Notes: generated by a model not told the origin, from the sequence alone. Positions 1-9,294 are shown, counted from the stretch's first letter. The stretch is DNA of 64,000 nucleotides from Tateyamaria sp. Alg231-49 (GCF_900143535.1 NZ_FRFA01000014.1:1-64000), one strand, 5' to 3'. Numbers and translations are program-made.

Positions 1-127
1 GCATGTAAAAGTTGGTGGGCTGATCGTCGATCATGTGCAGTTCCTGGCTGGGCAGGCCAATGTTGCAGACAACCAGCTGGTCACGAAGGATGGGCGCGAT
101 CTCGCGCAGGATTTCAGAACGGATCAT
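1..127 (-). CDS. comE: Sulfopyruvate decarboxylase, beta subunit (partial, N-terminus only)
   Basis: Only the first 42 codons lie inside the window; the gene continues past the left edge. The translated start (MIRSEILREIAPILRDQ) and the following VCNIGLPSQELHM fit the N-terminus of the ThDP-binding beta subunit of sulfopyruvate decarboxylase, which with ComD converts 3-sulfopyruvate to sulfoacetaldehyde and CO2. The ATG overlaps the TGA of the preceding comD gene in an ATGA arrangement, so the subunits are probably translationally coupled. The assignment leans on the neighbouring comD and hpsN; from 42 residues alone a related ThDP decarboxylase subunit (phosphonopyruvate decarboxylase type) could not be excluded. 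Confidence 0.75.
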   Translation of the reverse strand, partial: MIRSEILREIAPILRDQLVVCNIGLPSQELHMIDDQPTNFYM

Positions 128-630
128 TGGTCGCCATAGCCTCCCCAGAAGTTGGCGTCCGTCAGGATCGCCACCGGTTTGTTGCACATGAAGGTGTATT
201 TCAGGATGTTGTCCAACTCCTCGACATCTTTCTGCCAGTGGAAGTGGTAGGTCGGGATGTTCAGCTGGGCCAGCAGCGCCTTGGTGTGGACGGCCATTTC
301 GACTTGGCAGGCGACAGGTTCGCGCAACTCTCCGCGATAAGAGATCAGCATGGGCAGCGGCATCCGGTAGTACTGGATCAGCGTGGCCAGTGTGTTGATC
401 GTGACTCCAATGGCGGTGTTCTGCATGATGATGGCGGGGCGTTTGCCGCCCATATAGGCACCCGCGCACAGGCCCATGCCTTCGTCTTCTTTGTTGGAGG
501 GGATGTGGAAAATCTCGTCACGCGCGTCGATCTCGTCGATCACACCGGCCAGCTGTTTGCACGGCACCGTCGTGACAAAGGAAATACCGTTCGCAACAAG
601 ATCATCCGTGATCTTTTTGTCTATGTTCAT
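124..630 (-). CDS. comD: Sulfopyruvate decarboxylase, alpha subunit
   Basis: A 168-residue cytoplasmic protein of the length expected for ComD. It is the small ThDP-enzyme N-terminal half (ISFVTTVPCKQLAGVID near the start, EDEGMGLCAGAYMGGKRPA in the middle) that pairs with ComE to decarboxylate sulfopyruvate to sulfoacetaldehyde. In Roseobacters this step feeds Xsc and releases sulfite during degradation of C3 sulfonates. The ATG at 630 was chosen over a TTG at 663 because family members begin close to the MNIDKKITDDL sequence. The gene is 71 nt downstream of hpsN and overlaps comE by 4 nt, so hpsN-comD-comE look like one transcript. Confidence 0.85.
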   Translation of the reverse strand: MNIDKKITDDLVANGISFVTTVPCKQLAGVIDEIDARDEIFHIPSNKEDEGMGLCAGAYMGGKRPAIIMQNTAIGVTINTLATLIQYYRMPLPMLISYRGELREPVACQVEMAVHTKALLAQLNIPTYHFHWQKDVEELDNILKYTFMCNKPVAILTDANFWGGYGDQ

Positions 631-701
631 GTCTGGGTGGGCCTTTCTAGGTTTGGCCTGCAAGAGGCCCTAAATCAGTCAGATCTTAAAGCGATGGGGC
701 A

Positions 702-2009
702 TCACCCATCTGCGGACAGATCAAAATTCTCACCCGGGAAGTACTTGGCAAGGCGGACATCGGCGGCACGGGCGTGCCCCTCCATCCCTTCCAACCGGGA
801 AATACGCGCCGTCGCTTCAGCCACGGGTCGCGATCCATCGCGGGTCGCGCGCTGCCAAGTGACGATCTTCATATATTTATGGACGCTCAGGCCACCCGTA
901 TAGGACGCAGCCCCCGAGGTCGGCAAAACGTGGTTCGTGCCTGTCGCCTTGTCACCGTATGAAACGGTTGTCTCTTCGCCAAGAAACAGGGACCCATAGC
1001 AAGTTAACCGCTCCAGCCACCAATCCAGATCATCGGCCTGTACAGTCAAATGCTCCGGCGCATATTCGTCGGAGCAGGCGGCCATGTCCTCGCGATCTTC
1101 GCATACAATTACCTCAGCATAATCGCGCCACGCGGCGAATGCGTTTTCGCGGTTCAACTCTGGCAAATCGTCGATAAGGCCCGGGACCAAATCCATCACC
1201 CTGACGGCGAGATCACGACTGTCCGTGACCAACCAGACAGGGGAATTGTACCCATGCTCGGCCTGACTGACCAAGTCGGTGGCAACGATATGTGCATCCG
1301 CGTCCTTGTCAGCCAGAATCAGGCTGTCAGTGGGGCCTGCGATCATGTCGATACCCACACGACCAAACAGGATGCGCTTGGCCTCGGCTACGAATTGGTT
1401 ACCGGGACCCACAAGTATGTTGGCCTTTGGCAAGCCAAACAGACCAAATGTCATCGACGCCACACCCTGAACACCACCCATGGCAAGAATGTTGTGCGCC
1501 CCGCAGATATGGGCGGCATAGACGATGGCCGGAGCCACCCCAACACCGGGCCGAGGCGGTGAACAGGCAGTGATGCTACGGCACCCTGCAACGCTGGCGG
1601 TGGTGACCGTCATGATCGCGCTGGCGATATGGCTATAGCGCCCGCCGGGCACATAGCAGCCGGCGGCATCAACCGGGATCACCTTTTGCCCAGCGACAAA
1701 ACCGGGACTGATCTCCATCTCCACATCTGTTGTTGTGCCTTTTTGCAGCTCGGCAAAGCGGCGCACGTTGTCGTGGGCAAAGCGAATGTCAGATTTCAGC
1801 TTTTCAGGGACAAGTGCACATGCGGCCTCAATATCAGCTTCGGTCATGAGGATGTTGCCCTCGTAACCGTCAAAACGGGCCGCATATTCCATCGCTTTGG
1901 CATCCCCACCTGCTTCGATGTCATCGAGAATGGTCTTTACTGTCTCGTGCACTTCGGATGCGTCGGACTTTGCGGTCAGGGTCGCTTTTTTCAGGTATTC
2001 ACGGGTCAT
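702..2009 (-). CDS. hpsN: Sulfopropanediol 3-dehydrogenase, HisD-like
   Basis: A 435-residue member of the histidinol dehydrogenase superfamily. HpsN oxidises (R)-2,3-dihydroxypropane-1-sulfonate (DHPS) to (R)-sulfolactate with two NAD+. HisD-type catalytic and zinc residues are visible: Q249 and H252 in SQAEHG, E319-H320 in the YAPEH motif, and D353 in YGDKATGTNH. The motif that is GPSE in HisD reads GPTD here. Linkage to comDE, not to histidine biosynthesis genes, makes HpsN far more likely than a true HisD. It is the first gene of the operon; the promoter should lie in 2010-2190, where I see no clear sigma-70 match. Confidence 0.85.
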   Translation of the reverse strand: MTREYLKKATLTAKSDASEVHETVKTILDDIEAGGDAKAMEYAARFDGYEGNILMTEADIEAACALVPEKLKSDIRFAHDNVRRFAELQKGTTTDVEMEISPGFVAGQKVIPVDAAGCYVPGGRYSHIASAIMTVTTASVAGCRSITACSPPRPGVGVAPAIVYAAHICGAHNILAMGGVQGVASMTFGLFGLPKANILVGPGNQFVAEAKRILFGRVGIDMIAGPTDSLILADKDADAHIVATDLVSQAEHGYNSPVWLVTDSRDLAVRVMDLVPGLIDDLPELNRENAFAAWRDYAEVIVCEDREDMAACSDEYAPEHLTVQADDLDWWLERLTCYGSLFLGEETTVSYGDKATGTNHVLPTSGAASYTGGLSVHKYMKIVTWQRATRDGSRPVAEATARISRLEGMEGHARAADVRLAKYFPGENFDLSADG

Positions 2010-2190
2010 TTTTTGAGGGTCCTGGCCTTGAGCGGGTGATGGTCTAATGTCGGGTACGCGATCGTCTGAACCAGCCTTGGGCAGAGACTGCGAAGAATGT
2101 GCAAAGGTATGCTGTCACAAAGCAGCGACGCAAGCGCATGAGCCTCAATCGCAACCCATTTCGCATTCATGAAACTGGACGTTCAGACTA

Positions 2191-2215
2191 CTTAAAACTT
2201 CGTCCTCAGACGAAG
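2191..2215 (-). terminator. Rho-independent terminator after the leuB-EamA genes
   Basis: CTTCGTC (2198-2204) and GACGAAG (2209-2215) form a perfect 7-bp stem around a 4-nt loop. Read on the minus strand the stem is followed by TTTTAAG. It lies 11 nt past the stop of the EamA transporter gene and would separate that transcript from hpsN. Confidence 0.65.
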
Positions 2216-2226
2216 CCGGACAGGGG

Positions 2227-3213
2227 TTATTCCGGTAGCTTTTCTGGCTTTGATTCTTTGTCCCGGTGTCGGCCACTTTTCATCAGGTCGCTGACGCGAA
2301 AGGCCGCCGGCGTTCCAATTCGGGTGCGCGTGCGCAGAACCGGTGTATTGGTCGAATTGCCGCCGCGGCTTTCCCGGAACACGATGAAGAGGCCCGAGGC
2401 GATGATGATGGCCGCGCCCACACCTGTGTAAAGATCCAGTGCTTCGTTAAAGAAGATGAACCCATAAACGGTGGCCCAGAGGATTTGGGAATACTGCATT
2501 GGGGCCACGATGGCTGCTTCGCCTGTCTGATAGGCAGTGATGATCACCCTGCCCCCGGTCCAGGCAAGGACAGAGATGACCGCCAGAAAGGCAAGATCCA
2601 TCAGGGGCATGGGCTGATAAACGAAAGGCAACATTGCACCCATGACGAGGAAGTTGGCCACCATCGGGTACAACATCACCACCACCGGGCGTTCGTCCGC
2701 ACCAATCTTGCGCAACACGATGGACGCAAACGCCCCGGTAAACGCAGCGAGTAGGGCTGCTGCATGCCCAAGGCCCAGTTCGGTTCCCGCACCGGGGCGC
2801 AACACCACAAGGACTCCGATCAGACCGACCAGCACAGCCAGCCAGCGCGGCAGACGCACCTGTTCGCCAAGGATTGGAATGGACAGGACCGTAATGATCA
2901 GCGGCGTAGCAAACAGGATCGCATAGGTTTGCGTCAGAGGCAGATTGGCAAAGGCGTAAAATGCTGAAAACCCCGTGATCACGGCTGCGATTGTGCGCAG
3001 CGCAATCCACCAAGGATGCACGGGCATCAGCGTGCCGGGCGCGCGTTCGCTCATCAGATTGATCGTCGCCAGTGGAAAACTGAGCAAAACGCTGAAGAAC
3101 ACCAACTGGATCGGCGAATATGTGGCCCCCAGTGTTTTGATAAACACGTCGTGGGTCGCATAGACGCCGAATGCGATCAGGGACAGAATGGCACCTTTGG
3201 CATTCGGAGACAT
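2227..3213 (-). CDS. DMT-superfamily transporter with EamA domains
   Basis: A 328-residue integral membrane protein with about ten hydrophobic helices arranged as two EamA repeats, followed by a polar tail of some 45 residues rich in Arg, Lys and Glu. The family exports or imports small metabolites, often amino acids or nucleotides; the substrate cannot be told from sequence. The start lies 25 nt after the leuB stop codon on the same strand, so it is probably cotranscribed with leuB. A stem-loop terminator follows immediately. Confidence 0.85.
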   Translation of the reverse strand: MSPNAKGAILSLIAFGVYATHDVFIKTLGATYSPIQLVFFSVLLSFPLATINLMSERAPGTLMPVHPWWIALRTIAAVITGFSAFYAFANLPLTQTYAILFATPLIITVLSIPILGEQVRLPRWLAVLVGLIGVLVVLRPGAGTELGLGHAAALLAAFTGAFASIVLRKIGADERPVVVMLYPMVANFLVMGAMLPFVYQPMPLMDLAFLAVISVLAWTGGRVIITAYQTGEAAIVAPMQYSQILWATVYGFIFFNEALDLYTGVGAAIIIASGLFIVFRESRGGNSTNTPVLRTRTRIGTPAAFRVSDLMKSGRHRDKESKPEKLPE

Positions 3214-3238
3214 TTCTGCAGACCCTTTCGCGGGTTGG

Positions 3239-4342
3239 CTAGAGGCTGGCGTCCAACGCTTCGAGGATCACGTCACCCATTTCAGTCGTAGACAGTGGCG
3301 TGCCACCCTCGGGGCCCATCAGATCAGCGGTGCGGGCCCCATCTGCCAGCACCTTTTCGATGGCGTTTTCAAGCCGCGCGGCCTCGTCGCCTTGATCAAA
3401 GGAGTAGCGCAGAGCCATGGCAAAGCTGAGCATACAGGCGATTGGATTCGCCTTGCCTTGCCCGGTGATGTCAGGGGCGGAGCCATGCACGGGTTCGTAC
3501 ATCGCGCGTGCCCGCCCGTTTTCCATCGGCGCACCAAGGCTGGCCGAGGGAAGCATTCCGAGCGATCCAGTCAACATCGCCGCGCAGTCGGACAGGATGT
3601 CGCCAAACAGGTTGTCGGTCACGATGACGTCGAACTGCTTGGGCGCACGCACCAGCTGCATCGCGCCGTTGTCGGCGTACATGTGGGACAGTTCGACCTC
3701 GGGGTACTCTTCGCCCACTTTGGTCACAACTTCGCGCCACAGGATGCCGCTTTCCATCACGTTGGCTTTTTCCATGCTGCACAACTCTTTGTTGCGCTTC
3801 ATGGCCAGTTCAAAGGCCGAGCGAGCGGCGCGTTCGATCTCGCCTTCGGTATAGCGTTGGGTGTTGATGCCAACACGTTCGTTGCCTTCTTCAAAGATGC
3901 CGCGCGGCTCTCCGAAATAGACGCCAGACGTCAGTTCGCGCACGATCATGATGTCGAGGCCGGCGACGATGTCTTTCTTGAGGGACGAGAAATCCGCCAG
4001 CGCGTCAAAGCATTGGGCCGGGCGCAGGTTAGAAAACAGGTCCATCTCTTTGCGCAGGCGCAAAAGGCCGCGTTCGGGTTTCACCGAAAAATCCAGATCG
4101 TCGTAGGCAGGTCCGCCCACAGCGCCCAACAGCACCGCGTCCACTTCAAGCGCCTTGGCCATCGTGTCGTCATGCAGAGGCGTGCCATGCGCGTCATACG
4201 CAGCGCCGCCTACCAAATCGGTTGAGACGTCAAAGGGCAGGTCCCGCTTGGCACCGAACCAGTCGATCACGCGAACAACCTGATCCATTACTTCGGGGCC
4301 GATGCCGTCACCGGGAAGGATTAATAGCGAAGGATTGGACAT
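3239..4342 (-). CDS. leuB: 3-Isopropylmalate dehydrogenase
   Basis: A 367-residue enzyme that oxidatively decarboxylates 3-isopropylmalate to 2-ketoisocaproate with NAD+, the third committed step of leucine synthesis. The N-terminal [14 protein letters not shown] nucleotide-binding start, the [16 protein letters not shown] metal/substrate motif and the GSAPDI(T)G segment near the C-terminus are typical. Length matches the family. leuD and leuC lie upstream on the same strand but are separated by two unrelated genes. A short CCTCAA/TTGAGG inverted repeat sits just upstream of the start. Confidence 0.95.
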   Translation of the reverse strand: MSNPSLLILPGDGIGPEVMDQVVRVIDWFGAKRDLPFDVSTDLVGGAAYDAHGTPLHDDTMAKALEVDAVLLGAVGGPAYDDLDFSVKPERGLLRLRKEMDLFSNLRPAQCFDALADFSSLKKDIVAGLDIMIVRELTSGVYFGEPRGIFEEGNERVGINTQRYTEGEIERAARSAFELAMKRNKELCSMEKANVMESGILWREVVTKVGEEYPEVELSHMYADNGAMQLVRAPKQFDVIVTDNLFGDILSDCAAMLTGSLGMLPSASLGAPMENGRARAMYEPVHGSAPDITGQGKANPIACMLSFAMALRYSFDQGDEAARLENAIEKVLADGARTADLMGPEGGTPLSTTEMGDVILEALDASL

Positions 4343-4413
4343 GTTCAGGACTCCTCAAATCGATGTTGAGGTTCGACTACGCCCGCTGGGGTGCGGCGTC
4401 AATAAGGCCGCCC

Positions 4414-5430
4414 CTAATAAGCCAGATCAACCCAGATCAGGCGGTGTCGGCTGGCCATGGCCACCGTGTCCGCCATCGGGTCGTCAGGGTCAGGCCATAA
4501 AACGCCGCTGTCAATCACGCGCCAGTGGGTCGATGGCAAGACGTAGTCAACGCGCAGATCACCGGGAACCGGGTCGTCCCAGTCCACCGTGTCGGTGCCA
4601 AAGTGGCCGCGCGGGGCGACATCCTGCAAGTCAGGGGCGCCAAGCAGAGCCTCAATTGCGGCCTTGATCCCGGATCCATCCACCGGGTCCAGATTGGCAT
4701 CCCCCGCAATGACAAAGGGGCCGGTCGGGGCTGTGCCCACCGTTCCATCCAGCAGTTTCAGCCACAGCATGATCTCATCATGGTTGCGCTCGCCATTGCG
4801 GTCCTCGGGACCGTCAAAGACCGGCGGGCTGGCATGAAAGGTCAGCAGATCGAAGGGGCCATTGGGGCCGATGATCGGAACAACCCAGTGGCCTGTGGTC
4901 GACAAGCGTTGGATCGCCTGCGCCTCTTCACTCGGGAACGGGGCGCCATCCACGTTCGGCAGCAAGGCTCCCGGCACATCGCGCCACAAGATACTGGACA
5001 GATCCTGCACGTTACGCGCGTCGATCGGCAGGCGAGATAGGATTGCCATCCCACCCTGCCCCGAAAATCGCCCATAGCCCTGAGCATCTCTCGGACCGCC
5101 AAGGCGACCGTCGCCATCCATATCAAGGCCGGTTGGCATGCCCGTATTGGGGCGCAGCGCAAAGTGGTGAGGATATCCGGCAGCCTTTGCAAAACGGCTA
5201 AGCGCCTCGCTTGTCAGGTCGTAATCAATTCCCTGAAGCGCCAGCACATCGGCATTTGCTGTTGCAATGACGGCAAGGACAGCGTCGATCTGCTCGTCCT
5301 CACCCCGCGCCAGATCACGCAGGAATAGGCCGGGACCGTCGCGTTGCAATTCAGTGTTGAATGTGGCGATGCGCAGAGTGTCTGCGGTCGCGGCTGTGCC
5401 CACGATCAGGCACAGCAGCCACGCAATCAG
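4414..5430 (-). CDS. Exported endonuclease/exonuclease/phosphatase (EEP) family protein, probable CTG start
   Basis: An EEP-fold protein: RIATFNTEL at the N-terminus, FVIAGDANLDP in the middle, RVDYVLPS and the final ASRHRLIWVDL carry the Asn, Asp and His residues expected of Mg2+-dependent phosphodiesterases of this family. The frame contains a credible signal peptide (RLIAWLLCLIVGTAATA before DTL), so the protein is likely periplasmic. No ATG, GTG or TTG precedes that signal peptide until position 5550, deep inside the upstream gene. A CTG at 5430-5428 overlaps the upstream TGA as CTGA, mimicking the usual ATGA coupling, and is the best start. Substrate unknown. Confidence 0.75.
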   Translation of the reverse strand: MIAWLLCLIVGTAATADTLRIATFNTELQRDGPGLFLRDLARGEDEQIDAVLAVIATANADVLALQGIDYDLTSEALSRFAKAAGYPHHFALRPNTGMPTGLDMDGDGRLGGPRDAQGYGRFSGQGGMAILSRLPIDARNVQDLSSILWRDVPGALLPNVDGAPFPSEEAQAIQRLSTTGHWVVPIIGPNGPFDLLTFHASPPVFDGPEDRNGERNHDEIMLWLKLLDGTVGTAPTGPFVIAGDANLDPVDGSGIKAAIEALLGAPDLQDVAPRGHFGTDTVDWDDPVPGDLRVDYVLPSTHWRVIDSGVLWPDPDDPMADTVAMASRHRLIWVDLAY

Positions 5431-6263
5431 GCGACCTGAAGCTCGTTCTCTGCGGTGGCGTAGGCCCGCTTGCGCTGGTCGCGGATCATCTCTGCGATCC
5501 GCTGCAAGGCAATGCCGCGCATGATCATGCTGGCAGGAAGGAAGGCCCATGCGCTCATTGTCCAGATCAGGGTTTGAGGGTTCTCAAGCGAGATCGGGTT
5601 TATCAGATCAGCAGCCAGTTTGACCACCGCTGGAATGGCGAATGGCAGCAGGAAGCCACAGGCGATGTTGATGCGTGCATCGCGGTTCAGGCGGTTCAAC
5701 ACATCCCCGCCCGTGGTCGGGTCAAACATGGGCAAATTCACCCATACGTTGAATGCGCCCTTGCGCGAGGGCCAGCCAAGAATACGCACCAACACAAGGA
5801 AGGCCGCCATCACACTGAGCGAAGCAAGATACGCCAGGCCGGCCGCAGTGCGCACGATCTCGACCACTTCATAGTCCGTTCCCGCAGGCAGGGTCAGCAC
5901 AACCATCCGCACCGGCGAGTAGGGGAAATCAATGCTGTTGCCCACAATTGTGCCGACGGATGTCAGCGCCTTTGTGGTCAATGTCGGGTCAACCTGACCC
6001 TTGCAAATCATGCTGAGCATGAAGACCGTGGCAAACAAAGCCGCAAAGCGCAGGCGATTGAATGGCGCGGCATCGCGAAATTCTACAATGCTGGGACTGA
6101 TGGAGTTATACTCGACGAATGTCAGGAAAGACGCCAAAAGCGCAATTAGAACAGTGGCTTGTGTCGCGTCCGCAGTCATCCCGGGCACAATAAGCGCCGG
6201 AATGGCGATCATTAACGCCATAAGTAGACCGCGTATCGCGGCACCGTATAGTCGTGCTATCAC
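5427..6263 (-). CDS. Conserved integral membrane protein of unknown function
   Basis: A 278-residue protein with six or so hydrophobic segments: near residues 10-30, 38-52, 72-90, a cluster at 140-165, 198-220 and 232-255. I recognise no enzymatic motif and cannot assign a named family with confidence. The stop codon overlaps the presumed CTG start of the downstream EEP protein, which implies joint expression and perhaps a shared envelope function. The upstream intergenic region carries an imperfect inverted repeat that could act as an operator. Confidence 0.7.
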   Translation of the reverse strand: MIARLYGAAIRGLLMALMIAIPALIVPGMTADATQATVLIALLASFLTFVEYNSISPSIVEFRDAAPFNRLRFAALFATVFMLSMICKGQVDPTLTTKALTSVGTIVGNSIDFPYSPVRMVVLTLPAGTDYEVVEIVRTAAGLAYLASLSVMAAFLVLVRILGWPSRKGAFNVWVNLPMFDPTTGGDVLNRLNRDARINIACGFLLPFAIPAVVKLAADLINPISLENPQTLIWTMSAWAFLPASMIMRGIALQRIAEMIRDQRKRAYATAENELQVA

Positions 6264-6556
6264 GTCTCGTTCCCTTCAAACTGGTCAGCCGCGATACGTT
6301 GCCGCGTGCTTGTCCCAACTTGATCCCACCGGGTCAGGTGGGTGCCTCATTGTTGCCCCATTTGTGCCTTGATTGACCCGGTCGCTCAAGTCTTGTGTTT
6401 ACTGAAACGTAATAGCTGGGGCAATTTGAGGGAGGGGGTGGTGCCTTTGTGCATCATTTGTAAGGCGGGTTTTAGGCAAGACCCAAGATGTTGTGCTTGG
6501 GCCTTGCGGGACGCATAGCAGCATCCAATTTCTAGCCTAGGTGGTGGCGCAAGCCT
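6264..6556. promoter_or_regulatory. Intergenic region with a 17/18-nt imperfect inverted repeat
   Basis: No gene is seen between leuD and the membrane protein gene. CTTGATCCCACCGGGTCA (6319-6336) recurs inverted at 6374-6390 as the complement of CTTGAGCGACCGGGTCA; the inner 9 bp ACCGGGTCA are identical and the arms are 37 nt apart. The location upstream of the minus-strand membrane protein gene fits either a pair of half-sites for a looping regulator or a long stem-loop in a leader. No terminator with a T-run is evident after leuD. Confidence 0.4.
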
Positions 6557-7162
6557 TCACACCCAAGGACGCGCTTGCGCGGCTTCAGCCTCGAAAGTCT
6601 TGATGCTATCGGCCTTGGCCATGGTGAGACCGATGTCATCCAACCCTTCGAGCAAGCAATGTTTCTTAAAGCTGTCGACCTCAAAGTTGAACACTTCACC
6701 GTCTGATGTCGTCACGGTCTGCGCTTCTAGATCAATTGTCATGCGCGCGTTCGCGCCCTTTTCGGCGTCCTTCATCAACACATCGACCGCTTCGGCGGGC
6801 AACGTGATGGGCAGAATGCCGTTCTTGAAGCAGTTGTTGTAGAAAATGTCGGCAAAGCTGGTGGAGATCACGCAGCGAATGCCAAAATCCTTGATCGCCC
6901 AAGGCGCGTGTTCACGCGAGGACCCGCAGCCAAAGTTTTCGCCTGCCACCAGGATCTCAGCCTTGCGATAGGCATCCTGGTTCAGAACAAAGTCAGGGTT
7001 TTCGTTGCCCTGACGGTCAAAGCGCATCTCGTCAAACAGGTTCACGCCAAGACCCGAACGTTTGATCGTTTTGAGGAACTGTTTCGGGATGATCATATCG
7101 GTGTCGATATTGACCAGCGGCATGGGCGCCGCGATCCCGGTGAGTGTGTCGAATTTATCCAT
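6557..7162 (-). CDS. leuD: 3-Isopropylmalate dehydratase, small subunit
   Basis: A 201-residue aconitase swivel-domain subunit. The [19 protein letters not shown] segment (about residues 70-90) is the signature of LeuD. With LeuC it isomerises 2-isopropylmalate to 3-isopropylmalate in the cytoplasm. The gene is separated from leuC by an HdeD-like membrane protein gene on the same strand; a GC hairpin lies 25 nt before the start. Length is typical for bacterial LeuD. Confidence 0.95.
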   Translation of the reverse strand: MDKFDTLTGIAAPMPLVNIDTDMIIPKQFLKTIKRSGLGVNLFDEMRFDRQGNENPDFVLNQDAYRKAEILVAGENFGCGSSREHAPWAIKDFGIRCVISTSFADIFYNNCFKNGILPITLPAEAVDVLMKDAEKGANARMTIDLEAQTVTTSDGEVFNFEVDSFKKHCLLEGLDDIGLTMAKADSIKTFEAEAAQARPWV

Positions 7163-7187
7163 CTTCGTTAGTCTTTCCTAGGAAGGT

Positions 7188-7207
7188 GGTGGGGGAGAAC
7201 CCCCACC
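7188..7207. other. GC-rich hairpin between the HdeD-like gene and leuD
   Basis: GGTGGGGG (7188-7195) pairs perfectly with CCCCCACC (7200-7207) around a 4-nt loop. There is no T-run on either side, so it may be an mRNA-processing or stability element or a factor-dependent terminator, not an intrinsic terminator. Confidence 0.4.
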
Positions 7208-7233
7208 CTGTCTTTTGGACCATTCGGGCCGAC

Positions 7234-7788
7234 TTATTTTTCGAACCGCTCTTCAAGCTTTGCCTTAACGGCACCCTTGGCGGAACGCAGGAAGACCGCC
7301 AGCGCAACCAGCCCGGCACCATTGAAAAGCAACTCAATACCCAACAGGATGCCCAGCAACTGTGGTCCGACCTCTGCGAAATTCGCGATGATGTATCCCG
7401 CGAGCAGGATCGACACGGCGCCCGAAAGCAGCATCGGCCAGAACATTGGCGTGTCTTTCATCTGATAGCCGGTCATGATCCGTGTCACACCGTTCAACCC
7501 GATCAGGATCGTAACGAGCATCGCCAGAGAGATCAGGCCTTCCAATGGGTTGAACGCAAACGAAACACCCAGAAACACCATGAGTATGCCGAGGCCGATG
7601 CCCATAAATCGGGACGATTTGTCGTCTGCTTGCCAGCCGGCATAGATTTGCGCAGCCCCCATCAGGATAAACATTAACCCAATGATCATCGTCAATGTGG
7701 CGCCAGCGGCAATCGGGTTTGCCAGAACAAAAATACCGAATACGATCGAAAGAACGCCCAGTACCAGCCATTTTACCCAGAGTTTCAT
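7234..7788 (-). CDS. HdeD-like (DUF308) membrane protein
   Basis: A 184-residue protein made of six short, regularly spaced transmembrane segments with Gly-rich helices (VLGVLSIVFGIFVLANP, then LTMIIGLMFILMGAAQIYAG and so on), the pattern of the HdeD/DUF308 family. Relatives are linked to acid or envelope stress in enterobacteria, but the molecular role is not established. A short charged tail (KAKLEERFEK) faces the cytoplasm or periplasm. It is placed between leuC and leuD in the same orientation, an unusual interruption of two subunits of one enzyme. Confidence 0.8.
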   Translation of the reverse strand: MKLWVKWLVLGVLSIVFGIFVLANPIAAGATLTMIIGLMFILMGAAQIYAGWQADDKSSRFMGIGLGILMVFLGVSFAFNPLEGLISLAMLVTILIGLNGVTRIMTGYQMKDTPMFWPMLLSGAVSILLAGYIIANFAEVGPQLLGILLGIELLFNGAGLVALAVFLRSAKGAVKAKLEERFEK

Positions 7789-7839
7789 CTTAGTGCTCCA
7801 ATTCTTGGATTAGTTTAGGTGTAGTAACGTCACCTGAGT

Positions 7840-9243
7840 CTACATCAATTCGCGGACATCCGTCAGCCGTCCTGTGATTGCCGCTGCTGCAGCCATGCCG
7901 GGCGACACCAGATGCGTACGACCTTTGTATCCCTGTCGCCCTTCAAAGTTGCGGTTGGAGGTCGACACGCAGCGTTCCCCCTCGCTCAACTGATCAGGGT
8001 TCATTGCAAGGCACATGGAACACCCAGCAAGACGCCATTCAAAGCCAGCCTCTTTGAAGATGTCAGCCAGACCTTCTTCTTCGGCCTGTGCGCGCACGAG
8101 GCCCGAGCCGGGCACGATCATGGCCCGTTTGACCGCGATTTTCTTGCCCTTGAGGATCTCGGCGGCAGCGCGAAGATCTTCGATCCGCCCGTTGGTGCAG
8201 GACCCGATAAAGACAGTGTCGATCTCGATATCCGTCAGTGGTGTGCCCGGTGTGAGACCCATGTAGTCGAGCGAACGTTGCGCCGCGCCCACCTTGCCAC
8301 CTTCGAAATCGTCAGCTGCCGGCACGTTTGCCGTAATGGGCAGCACGTCTTCGGGGGACGTGCCCCATGTGACGACGGGTGCGATGTCTTCGCCCTTGAT
8401 CGTGATGATCTCGTCCCAATGGGCGTCATCGTCAGAGTAGAGCGTTTTCCACCATGCTTCGGCTGCTTCCCATTGCGCGCCTTTGGGGGCGTGCGGGCGG
8501 CCTTTGCAATAGGCAAATGTCTTTTCGTCAGGCGCGATCAGGCCCGCGCGCGCGCCGCCTTCGATCGCCATGTTGCAGACGGTCATGCGCCCTTCCATGG
8601 ACAGATCGCGAATTGCCTCACCGCAATATTCGATCACGTATCCAGTGCCGCCTGCGGTTCCGGTCTTACCGATAACAGACAGAGTGATGTCCTTGGCTGT
8701 GACACCGGGGGCCAATTTGCCGGTGATCTCGACCTTCATGTTCTTGGATTTTTTCTGGATCAGAGTCTGAGTGGCCAGAACGTGTTCGACCTCGGACGTG
8801 CCAATGCCATGAGCCAGCGCGCCGAAGGCGCCGTGTGTGGCCGTGTGGCTGTCGCCACACACCACGGTCATGCCGGGCAGGGTCCAGCCCTGTTCGGGGC
8901 CGACGATATGAACGATACCCTGACGGATGTCGGACACTGGATAGTAGTGAATCCCGAAGTCTTTGGCATTCTTATCGAGGGCAGCGACCTGAATGGCGCT
9001 GTCTTCCGTCATGTTTTTGGGATCATCGCGGCCCGGCGTTGTGGGCACGTTGTGATCCGGCACAGCGATGGTCTTGTCCGGTGCATGCACAGGGCGGTTT
9101 GCCATACGCAGCCCTTCAAAGGCTTGCGGGCTTGTGACTTCGTGCACCAGATGCCGGTCGATATAAAGCAGGCAGGTGCCGTCTTCGGCCTCGTGGGCGA
9201 CGTGGGCATCCCAGATTTTGTCGTAGAGCGTTTTGGGGGACAT
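7840..9243 (-). CDS. leuC: 3-Isopropylmalate dehydratase, large subunit
   Basis: A 467-residue aconitase-family protein that binds a [4Fe-4S] cluster and, with LeuD, interconverts 2- and 3-isopropylmalate. The cluster cysteines are in [16 protein letters not shown] and in the later [13 protein letters not shown] segment; the [16 protein letters not shown] motif is also present. Length is normal. It is the first leu gene of the minus-strand series, with a small unknown gene immediately upstream. Confidence 0.95.
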   Translation of the reverse strand: MSPKTLYDKIWDAHVAHEAEDGTCLLYIDRHLVHEVTSPQAFEGLRMANRPVHAPDKTIAVPDHNVPTTPGRDDPKNMTEDSAIQVAALDKNAKDFGIHYYPVSDIRQGIVHIVGPEQGWTLPGMTVVCGDSHTATHGAFGALAHGIGTSEVEHVLATQTLIQKKSKNMKVEITGKLAPGVTAKDITLSVIGKTGTAGGTGYVIEYCGEAIRDLSMEGRMTVCNMAIEGGARAGLIAPDEKTFAYCKGRPHAPKGAQWEAAEAWWKTLYSDDDAHWDEIITIKGEDIAPVVTWGTSPEDVLPITANVPAADDFEGGKVGAAQRSLDYMGLTPGTPLTDIEIDTVFIGSCTNGRIEDLRAAAEILKGKKIAVKRAMIVPGSGLVRAQAEEEGLADIFKEAGFEWRLAGCSMCLAMNPDQLSEGERCVSTSNRNFEGRQGYKGRTHLVSPGMAAAAAITGRLTDVRELM

Positions 9244-9294
9244 GGTCCTCTCCCTTTGATGTGCGGTGTTTGAATGGATAACGGGCGCGCGGCC

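Noticed and set aside
702-2009. Histidinol dehydrogenase (HisD) of histidine synthesis
   Set aside because: The neighbours are comD and comE, no other his gene is near, and the GPTD variant motif fits HpsN better.
7912-9273. A 453-codon plus-strand frame
   Set aside because: Antisense shadow of leuC with no plausible protein features.
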